Translations under genes and position numbers: made by a program
Part shown: piece by piece, positions 56,821-64,000 of the stretch
Numbering within the stretch: the first letter of the stretch is position 1
Layout: each line of letters opens with the position of its first letter
From: Papaver somniferum
Taxonomy: Eukaryota > Streptophyta > Magnoliopsida > Ranunculales > Papaveraceae
Length of the DNA stretch: 64,000 nt
Direction of reading: 5' to 3'
Assembly (NCBI RefSeq): GCF_003573695.1
Contig: NC_039359.1
Span: 134,317,939-134,381,938 of the forward strand
The notes under the pieces: model-generated
What the model was told of the DNA's origin: nothing
The model's input: the letters and a program-made list of their open reading frames with translations, nothing else
Database searches by the model: none

Positions 56821-58478
56821 TAAATAGCGCCCTACATGCTAACCTACCTCCAGTTCGGGGCCAACGCTATGATAAGCTCAAATTAGGATTTTTCTAGTCA
56901 GAAGCACGACCATATATTAACCAAAACCTTAATTTCGCAACACAAATTATGCCACTTCGTCCCCACAACATGCCACGAGCCGTGTGGCGCCCAGGAAGCA
57001 CTAGGAATGGCGCCATATCATAGCCACCCACGACAATCCTGACTCTTGTGGCCGTTTCCACACTACGGCCTTGCCATAGTTCCTTTGGCATAGCTATGGC
57101 ACCGTTTACACAAAAAGTGTCGCCATGCCGCGGCTGCATGCCACATGCACCAATTAGGGTTTCGACATGCCAAACCCTAATTTAGGCAAAGTTGCTACGC
57201 AAACCAAGCCAAGTAACGTTTCCCAGAGCGTTGGGATTGATGTGGCAACAGGGCCAATGTTGCCACACCACAATTGGGTCTAACACTGATGTGCCAAAGC
57301 AGCTGCCACGCCTAGCCACTGGCATGTCGCTATACCATGACTCCGCTAGGCGCCGCTATGCCAATGGCGCCACTTCGCTACACAATAATATGCGGCCATA
57401 ATCAATGGCCATCCTTCCTCATGAGATGCAATCTCATCCATCCAAGTTCGTCACCGAACTGACAGACTTGTGGCAAGTTTCAGACAACCAGCTGCCTAAA
57501 TCTAGTGGCCGTGGCTACGCCAGGCGCCACTTGCATCATCGTGCCACTGGCATACACGAGCCATGTCGGTCATGCCACATTTCCACTGGCGTACACCAAA
57601 ATACCACCGCGCCATTATCAGGCGCCAACGCAAGGTAGCCATAATCAACGACTACCCTCCTTCATGAGATGCGATCTCAGCCATCGAGGTTCACCACCGA
57701 ACTGACAAACCTATGGAAAGTTTTAGGCGACCAGCCAAAACGAGCCTAATAGCATTACATGATATTTTCCTGCGGTAAGTCCCTTGACTTTGACTTGCCA
57801 CACGTAGCAAAGTGTTACACGTTTTCCACGAAAACACTCGAGACATCAAATATGTCACAAACTGGGGGATGCTCATCAGGGTATTGGACTGGCGGTTTAC
57901 AATGTGCGGCGTGCAATGCGCCCGTTACAAGAAAGTGTCATGAAGTAGGACAATTAGTGTAAGTAAAAAGTAACGGTGTAAACGAATTCACTTCCTTCAT
58001 CATGGAAGCATAATGACTGACGGTTACACGTTACTCTATTCTTCCACCACTCAATCGTTTCCACTTCCTAAGAGACCAGGGTACGTTTCAATATGACTTG
58101 TATAAATAGGCTTCACCTATTTTCACCAAACAACAAGTTTTTGGTCGGCAACAACACAGTATCTAGAAATCACCTGGTAGCTTTCCATTCTGCTAGCCAA
58201 TTCTATTTTCAGATACAAGTCATAAACAACCACACCTTTAGAATCAACTATTCCGGTCTCAACACTCTCTTCGCTTCCCTCCCTAAAACCAACCCTTCTC
58301 CTTCACTTGGTGACTGAAGCAAGCCTGGAACGACCATTTCTTGGTTTAGGCCAGGATTGTACAGATTGATCTCTCGAAACAAAAGTACTCCCGTGCAGTG
58401 CATTGTTTAGGATTTAAATTCGTTTCTCATCCACACACCCAAATTTACCAAAATCAGCGGAAATGGTTTTCACCAACA

Positions 58479-58994
58479 AACACATATTTAAAATATTTGG
58501 ATGAAAGAACAAATAAATTCAATTCATTACAATACGAGTTATTTCTAATTATAACACATTTAAAAATAATTTTTGTAACATTTTCATTTTCGTTATTAGT
58601 CATATTACTGGCATTTCAACTTACCAAGTAAAATATATTCGTCTACCTAAAGGAAAACTATTTTGTTTTCATAAAATCCCTCACAACATAACACCGACAA
58701 AAAAAAATTGAAAAAAAATAAACCATTTATCCTAAAACTTATGGCAAAAAAAGCAAAGCAGACTGCCCTTTACAATGAGGGAGAGAACTATAAAGCAACG
58801 CAATAATGATAAGGCCACTAGTATAAGGGAAACCCGGCCCACAACGAATGCGATTACAAAGAAAAGCAAATAATTTGCATAATTCCACATGACATGTTAA
58901 CAATAGCTCTATAAAATGACTCGTGTCCTCCTTATTAGTGCAGCAAACCCCCAATAGGCAAAGAATAAGTTCTCCGGATTTTGTTTCCATCCTA
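58479..58994. other. AT-rich spacer and CYP74 3' flank
   Basis: 58479-58725 is AT-rich without a gene. 58726-58994 is the 3' flank of the CYP74 gene, with homology to 18878-19072 and 20414-20508. Confidence 0.7.
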
Positions 58995-60870
58995 TCATCC
59001 CTCGGCAGTGGCTTTCGTAAGAGAAGTGAACGTAACTTGAGGACACAATAGTGAGGATCCTAGTTCAACCTTAAATGAGTCGTACCGGATAAATAACTCC
59101 ACCACCAAAAGCCTTGAAAACAACTCCACGAGATTCTTCCCTGCACACTGTTTGTTGTCCACCATTGGATCTTCAGTCTCAGGTCCATTAGACCACACCA
59201 CATACTTTAAGAGTTTCTCTCCCTCAACTCCTACAAACCTGTCCGCTACAAATTCTTCAGCTCTCTCAAAGACCTTAGGATCTTTGGTCACGATTGGCTG
59301 ATACCCAAACAACATCTCCCCTTGTTTAACTTCAAACGTTGATTCATGGCTCTCTATTACCAAGTCTGTCTTGGCTTTAGCATACTGGTACGGCGCCGCT
59401 GGATCTAACCTCAGAATTTCGAAAATCACTGACTTCACCAGTGGCATCTCTTCTATTGCTTTCATCGTTACCTTTCCTTCATTGGACTTTACTGCTGATC
59501 TTATCTCGTCTATTAACTGCTTTTGTATCTTTAAATCTAGGGAAAATTGGGAAACTGCCCCAATTTGGAGTGCAATCTTGGAAAACTGCCCCAACGTTAA
59601 AAAAAGTTGAAAAACTGCCCCACTGTTAGAAATCTCAGTTAACTCCGCGTGTGCGAGTTCTCACGTGCCAAAACCTTGAACCCTAAACCGACGCCACCAC
59701 CACCCGAACCTCAAACCTTGAACCCTAAACCTTGAATCCTGAATTTTGAACCCCAAACCCTGAATTCTGAAGGATATATTTGACTTTTTTTTCGCATGTA
59801 TAAGCTCACACATGTGACTTAACTGGATTTCTAACGGAATGGGGCATTTTTCCAACTTTTTAAATGTTGGGGCAGATTTCCAACATTGCACCCAGTTTTG
59901 GGGCATTTTTCCAATCCTCCCTTAAATCTAAGCGACTGATCCATTTTATGATGTTTGGGAAATGAGCCTTCATCCCGGTGAAGGAATTAAAGCACACAAA
60001 AAAGAGAAGGTTATGGCAGACTTCGTCTCTTTTGATACCCATCTTCTCACCTTCATCGAGAATCCCACCTCCATTTATGTAGAAGAAATTGTATAGCTCT
60101 TGATAACCGCGCTTTACCAAACATGGAGGCAGACGAATGGTGTGGAGGAGAGGATCTTCTATAAAACAAGGTAAGCCTAATGGAGCAATTGGAGCTACTG
60201 TGAACAAAAACCATGGAATGATTCTGGATGGTGCTCCGTCACCGAGCTCTGTGTCAGCCGGGTTTGTTGAGAGCCACGAACGAGCTAGGAAGTCAAAACA
60301 CGCCTTTTCATTTAGACCACCAGTTGGAGCATCAAAGTTAACCTTACCTTTGGCAGCAAGGTCACTGTCAATAGTGTCAAACAATTCACCGAAACTTTTT
60401 CTAAACTCTGGGATGATAAATTCACTACGTGAATGGATTAGGGAGAGAAATAATTGTTTGAGCTTGGAATGATTAGGTTCAGATGGATCGAGATAGGAAA
60501 GGACTCTGTATCCACCCGTTAGTTTGGTGGAAGGCATGTACGTACCAGTGAAAATATCTTTCTTCTCAACCTTAGAGCCATCGAAAAGGATCGGAAAGCT
60601 CTTGGAATCAAGAAGGACAACCACCTTAGAGTTTGATGAAATGAAGGGACCGGGTGGCATATTGGCTCGAAACACGGTGGATTGATATTTTTGCATTCGA
60701 TACGTAAAGTATTTTTCTGGACCTTGACAGTAGAAAAAGCTAAACCGGTCAAATAAAGGACCAAAAAAAGGGAGTCCATAATCACCTGGGATCTTTCGTA
60801 GTCCTTGGCCACTGCTCCTACTTGTCGATGATACTGCAGGGTTATCAAGGAGAGGGGATTTGACAGACAT
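58995..60870 (-). pseudogene. CYP74A-like allene oxide synthase, cut by a MITE
   Basis: Intronless CYP74 frame, about 494 residues without the insert. Chosen start MSVKSPLLDN at 60870, since the family's conserved part begins at RKIPGDYGLPFFGP (about residue 25); an in-frame Met 25 codons upstream is possible. No clear plastid transit peptide is seen. Motifs: FRANMPPGPFISSN, KKDIFTGTYMPSTKLTGGYR (the FTGT Phe favours synthase over lyase), LSYLDPSEPNHSKLKQL, CHNLLFFVCFNSFTGMK (usually FGG), AEEFVADRFVGVEGEKLLKY, and WSNGPETEDP with haem-binding KQCAGKNL (Cys near 445). The frame is broken after residue 316 by 382 bp plus a 9-bp duplication, before the haem site. Otherwise it is open on both sides, so inactivation looks recent. 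9- or 13-hydroperoxide specificity cannot be read. Confidence 0.93.
59531..59930. mobile_element. Mutator-type MITE inside the CYP74 coding sequence
   Basis: The element is 59540-59921 (382 bp). It is flanked by exact 9-bp copies of TTAAATCTA (59531-59539, 59922-59930), where the paralogue near 21017 has a single copy. Inverted ends: left GGGAAAATTGGGAAACTGCC, right (reverse complement) GGGAGGATTGGAAAAATGCC, with similarity continuing for about 130 bp. The centre holds degenerate CCTAAACC/CCTTGAACC words. 391 added bases change frame and bring in stops. Confidence 0.95.
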
Positions 60871-60982
60871 GGATGGATGGCTTAATCTAAAAAAGAGTCG
60901 AGGATGAATTAGTATACTGAGTTTGCAAACAGATTGATTAACCAATTGTAACCCTGTGCATAATTAGCCATTATGTTTGTCC

Positions 60983-60991
60983 TTTTATATA
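60983..60991 (-). promoter_or_regulatory. TATA box of the CYP74A-like gene
   Basis: The minus strand reads CTCTATATAAAAGG about 115 bp upstream of the chosen start codon, giving a predicted leader of 80-90 nt. Confidence 0.7.
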
Positions 60992-60999
60992 GAGTGTAA

Positions 61000-62240
61000 C
61001 AATATTTAATTATTCTTTTTCTATAGTGCAGGGTCACATAAATCATCTACATGACTCCAACTAACAGGCTAATAAGAGCTGTTTGCAACTAACAGCAAGT
61101 AAATTTTTTTTATTTAACAGCAAGCAATTTTCATTTAGGTCACTGAAGATCAGTTGGAGACTAGTCCCAGTGTTCCCACTAGAGAAAGGCAGGACAATCT
61201 TCGGCTAGGTCGATTGAGAGGGTGAGATATCTAAAAGGCCCGAGTAACATCCAGACAGGCCGGTTCTTGTAAACGTAGCTTGTGCCTCTCGTGCTAACAT
61301 TAAGAGAAAGGGGTTTAGGGTTTAAGTCAGCAGCAAGTGGTCGGAACTTTATTAGTTATTTCTACGGAAACTAGGTCATTTGTCCAAATATATTTAAAAC
61401 ATGGTTCAAATGGACGAGTAAAAATTTGTATGGGTGAAATGGACACCAAAAAAATTGTAAGGATGAAACTGGATTCATCCTGACTTAAAGTTAAAAAATA
61501 GCAAGGATGAAACTAGATGTATCCTGATGTAAATTAAAAATAAGAAAAAGTATTTGAAAATGGGTATGATGAAACTGTTTACATCCTGACTATTTTTAAA
61601 TTTTTGTCCATTTAAACAGTATCAAAATTTAAATGTCTTTTTCACCCAGAAATTGTTGATTTTGATCTTTTTAACCAATTTTGTGTTATTTCTAAGCGGT
61701 TTCTTTGATGTTGTTGTTAAGCATGAGATACTTGGAGGTACTATTAAACCCTCATAAGATTATTAACTTTATTAGTTATAGTTATTTTTTTGTTGATTAT
61801 GTATGTTATTCTTGGTTGGAAATGGTTTTAATTTAGTGTAATGTAGCTTAATACTAGCATTTATGTTAATTCTTAAGGCTTCAAGTGCTTACTGTTTAGT
61901 GTGCCAATGATTTAGAACAAGGTTGTGTCACTTTTTTTGTTCTCTGTGCATAACTATCACGAAAATGCTGGAACTCGACTCTATGTTGTGAAAGGCACCC
62001 TAGGCGCACGGGTCACCAAGGGGTGCCTAGTCAATAAAACACCTTAGGCGCGCGTCTAAGGGGCTAGGAGAAGGGCTTGGCACCTTGCCTCACCATGCGC
62101 CTACCGCAATATAAACTCGACTTGAACTTTAAATAGCTAGTAGGCGAAACAGTACGTGGATTCATAATCAAGGTTGTTGAAGTAGATATTTTTGTGTACT
62201 TATTGTTTTTCTTACTGCATTTCTATTAATTTGTTCCTGA
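61000..62240. other. Shared intergenic region between CYP74 and lipoxygenase
   Basis: Divergent promoters lie at its ends. It contains one copy of the GGATGAAACTGGAT repeat (about 61365-61690) and a GC-rich stretch with GGCGC words (61985-62105) like a widespread plant dispersed repeat. No gene is seen. Confidence 0.6.
61365..61690 (+). repeat. GGATGAAACTGG-type repeat, copy 1
   Basis: Runs from GGTCATTTGTCCAAATAT to TTTTTAACCAATTTTGTG. It contains AAGGATGAAACTGGATTCAT and its partial inverse. Copies occur at 62545-62775 (reverse), 62780-63190 (forward) and 63805-64000 (reverse). Confidence 0.8.
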
Positions 62241-62245
62241 AGTTC

Positions 62246-62252
62246 TATAAAT
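62246..62252 (+). promoter_or_regulatory. TATA-like box of the lipoxygenase gene
   Basis: TATAAAT in TTCTATAAATTGTG, about 64-70 bp upstream of the ATG at 62316. This would give a short leader. Confidence 0.5.
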
Positions 62253-62315
62253 TGTGCTTCAAAAATCTTCTTCGTTATCAACCTTACAACTTTAAAACTC
62301 TATTCGCCAATCATT

Positions 62316-62505
62316 ATGAGTTATTTTGGAACGAATAAAGATGCGAGAGACGAAAATATTATCAAGATTAAAGGAAAAGTTGTGTTGGTGAAAAAAAATC
62401 TAACGGATTTGAATGACTTTGGTGCTTCTATGTTAGATGGAGTTCATGAGTTGTTTGGTCACGGAGTCTGTTTGCAACTCATCAGTTCTATTACTGGCGA
62501 CCCCG
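62316..62505 (+). CDS. 9-lipoxygenase-like gene, exon 1
   Basis: It starts MSYFGTNKDARDENIIKIKG and then VVLVKKNLTDLNDFGASMLD, GVHELFGHGVCLQLISSI and GDP. This is the start of the PLAT beta-barrel of plant linoleate 9S-lipoxygenases (family pattern IKGTVVLM.KNVLD.ND). There is no transit peptide, so a cytosolic 9-LOX is likely. The exon ends GACCCCG with donor GTAATC at 62506, phase 1. Lipoxygenases add oxygen to linoleic or linolenic acid, and the product feeds CYP74 enzymes such as the divergent neighbour at 58995-60870. The rest of the gene lies beyond the window. Confidence 0.88.
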
Positions 62506-62544
62506 GTAATCAACTAACCGAATTGTCTTCCTCGTAGAAACTAG

Positions 62545-62775
62545 TTATTTTTACACAAAATTGGTTTAAAAGACCAAAATCAACAATTCCTGGGTGAAAT
62601 GGACAGTTAGATTTTGATACTGTTTAAATGGACAAAAATATAAAAATAGGCAGGATGTAACCAGTTTCATCGTGCCCATTTTCAAATATTTTTTCTTATT
62701 TTTAATTTGCATAGGATGTATCCAGTTTCATGCTTACTATTTTTTTTTGTCATTTCACCCAAACTATTTTTTACG
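62545..62775 (-). repeat. GGATGAAACTGG-type repeat, copy 2, in lipoxygenase intron 1
   Basis: Reverse orientation: ACACAAAATTGGTTTAAAAG at the left and AGGATGTATCCAGTTTCAT inside. Confidence 0.8.
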
Positions 62776-62779
62776 AAAA

Positions 62780-63190
62780 ATGGGTCATTTGTCCAGAAAA
62801 ATTTAAACCTGGTTCAAATGGACGACTAAAAATTAGTATGGGTGAAATGGACAAAAAAAAATAGCAAGGATGAAACTGGATTTATCGCGGCTTAAACTTA
62901 AAAAATAGCAAGGATGAAACTGGATGCATCCTGATATAAATTAAAAATAAGAAAAAATATTTGAAAATGGGTAGGATGAAACTGGTTACATCCTGGCTAT
63001 TTTTATATTTTTATCCATTTGAACAATATCTTTTTAATTTTTGTCCATTTAAACAATATCAAAATGTACAAGTCTTTTTCACCCAAAAATTATTGATTTT
63101 GGTCTTTTTAACCAATTTTATGTATTTTTTACTCGTCCATTTGAACCGTGATTTAAAAATATTTGGACAAATGACCCATTTTCCGTTATT
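62780..63190 (+). repeat. GGATGAAACTGG-type repeat, copy 3, in lipoxygenase intron 1
   Basis: Forward orientation, starting GGGTCATTTGTCCAGAAAAA and ending ATTTGGACAAATGACCCAT. Its ends are inverted repeats of each other, like a MITE. With copy 2 it fills most of the intron. Confidence 0.8.
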
Positions 63191-63408
63191 TTTAAAACTT
63201 AATATCAATCAAATTTGCATTGGCGGGTAAATGCATTAAGGTCTAAAACAGTCATGCATATATGCACTTTCCTGCATGGTTTGCGGTTCACCGATCCATA
63301 AGAATACTAATGATTTTGACATTTTGACATTAAAAACATTGATATTGGTCTCACAGTGACAGATCTATAACTTTTGTCAATTGATATTGACCAATAATAT
63401 TATTGTAG

Positions 63409-63703
63409 AAAATGAAATGCGAGGAAGGTTGGTAAAGAAGCTTATTTGGAAGACTGGAGTCACAAGATATCAGCTTTCACGGCAGAATCAGTAGAATTTG
63501 ATTTTACATTTGGATGGGATGAATCAATTGGAAATCCTGGTGCTTTCTTTATTAAAAATCATCATCATAGTGAGTTTTTTCTTAAAGGGGAAACATTAAT
63601 CCTAGAAGATGTGCCTGGTTCTGGTCATGCTCACTTTGTTTGCAATTCATGGGTTTACCCTGCCAAATACTACAAGCATACTCGTATTTTCTTCGCTAAC
63701 CAG
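63409..63703 (+). CDS. 9-lipoxygenase-like gene, exon 2, with one-base deletion
   Basis: The acceptor TTATTGTAG ends at 63408. In phase 1 the exon reads ENEMRGRLVKK, matching the family's ANGLRGKLGK. The continuation YLEDWSHKISAFTAESVEFD, FTFGWDESIGNPGAFFIKNH, LEDVPGSGHAHFVCNSWVYP and YYKHTRIFFANQ then lies in another frame. One base is missing near 63438, between KK and YLEDW. The exon is 295 bp where 296 would restore phase 0 at the donor (CAG then GTAAAC, 63704). This completes the PLAT domain. If real, the deletion would inactivate the gene. A sequencing or assembly error is the main alternative. Confidence 0.85.
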
Positions 63704-63804
63704 GTAAACAGAAACACACTAGCTACCAATAGTTTCTCTTATTTGTGCTTATGGAATCACAAGAATTTGTAAGTAAAATAAAATTTGTTAATATGTCCGA
63801 AATT

Positions 63805-64000
63805 AAAACACAAAATTGGTTAAAAAGACCAAAATCAACAATTTCTGGGTGAAATAGACAGTTAGATTTTGATACTGTTTAAATGGACAAATATATAAAA
63901 AGGCAGGATGTAACCAGTTTCATCGTGCCCATTTTCAAATATTTTTTCTTATTTTTAATTTACATAGGATGTATCCAGTTTCATCCTTGCTATTTTTTAA
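63805..64000 (-). repeat. GGATGAAACTGG-type repeat, copy 4, at the window edge
   Basis: Reverse orientation, in lipoxygenase intron 2, nearly identical to copy 2 in its first 190 bp and cut by the window end. Confidence 0.8.

Larger units (their letters stand above)
47921..58478 (+). mobile_element. Tat-like gypsy element lacking RT (Gypsy-4)
   Basis: LTRs of 2360 and 2717 bp start (C/T)GTTGATGGTGG and end TTTTCACC(C/A)ACA. A TTGGCGACCACAGTGGGA primer site follows the 5' LTR and AGCAGGGGACTTAA precedes the 3' LTR. Interior order: gag, protease piece, integrase C-terminal tail, long 3' region with an antisense ORF. RT, RNase H and the integrase core are missing. No matching target duplication was found (flanks AATAG and AACAC), so ends may have been altered. 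A GGCGAC-type primer site and a long 3' region with an extra ORF fit the Tat lineage. Confidence 0.82.
55762..58478 (+). repeat. 3' LTR of Gypsy-4
   Basis: 2717 bp, longer than the 5' LTR by about 360 bp because of the repeat block at 56400-56800. The TATA box is at 58101-58109. Confidence 0.88.

Noticed and set aside
47916..58483. Target-site duplication of Gypsy-4
   Set aside because: Flanks AATAG and AACAC do not match, and shifting the ends by a few bases did not help.
61985..62105. GC-rich block as a regulatory island of the LOX/CYP74 promoter
   Set aside because: GGCGC-type words resemble a common dispersed plant repeat; nothing specific to a promoter is visible.

Overview
The window is nuclear DNA of a flowering plant. 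The evidence is spliced lipoxygenase exons, plant-type CYP74 sequences, plant Ty1/copia and Ty3/gypsy retrotransposons, LINEs, Mutator-type 9-bp target duplications, and AT-rich spacers. The flavour of the repeats would fit a basal eudicot such as a poppy relative, but that placement is a guess. Most of the 64 kb is nested transposable elements; the host genes are remnants of an oxylipin locus.

Left part (1-18.9 kb): a decayed LINE on the + strand (about 190-18874) split by two nested LTR elements. One is a minus-strand gypsy-type element (1587-7604, two 1181-bp LTRs, GGTGTT duplication). The other is a plus-strand copia-type element with gag but no pol (8327-16885, LTRs of about 2.4 kb, CTTAT duplication).

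18.9-36 kb: a decayed allene oxide synthase (CYP74A-like) copy on the minus strand, with its 3' flank split by a TRIM-type insertion (ACATG duplication) and its 5' end lost at a junction with an LTR. Then comes a four-level nest. A minus-strand copia-family LTR remnant holds a plus-strand solo LTR (GGTAG duplication). The solo LTR holds a minus-strand gypsy element with 516-bp LTRs (CTCGA duplication). Inside that are remains of another gypsy element with gag and protease. The leader next to the primer binding site of the 516-bp-LTR element carries six tRNA-like units spaced about 150 bp apart, all with the same box A to box B span. This is the most unusual structure I see.

36-47.9 kb: two diverged tandem copies of a segment carrying a small unrecognised membrane-protein gene on the minus strand. 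They are interrupted by a 5'-truncated LINE, a 551-bp MITE full of short palindromes, and a 1.8-kb Mutator-like element. A chromovirus integrase remnant and gene-free sequence follow.

47.9-58.5 kb: a plus-strand Tat-like gypsy element (LTRs of 2360 and 2717 bp) with gag, a protease piece and an integrase tail but no reverse transcriptase, plus an antisense ORF near the 3' LTR.

58.7-64 kb: the oxylipin locus proper. A better-preserved CYP74A-like gene (minus strand) is cut by a 382-bp Mutator-type MITE. Head-to-head with it is a 9-lipoxygenase-like gene (plus strand) whose first two exons are visible, with a one-base deletion in exon 2. A 9-LOX makes the fatty acid hydroperoxide that a CYP74 enzyme consumes, so the pair looks like a metabolic gene neighbourhood, now damaged in this haplotype.
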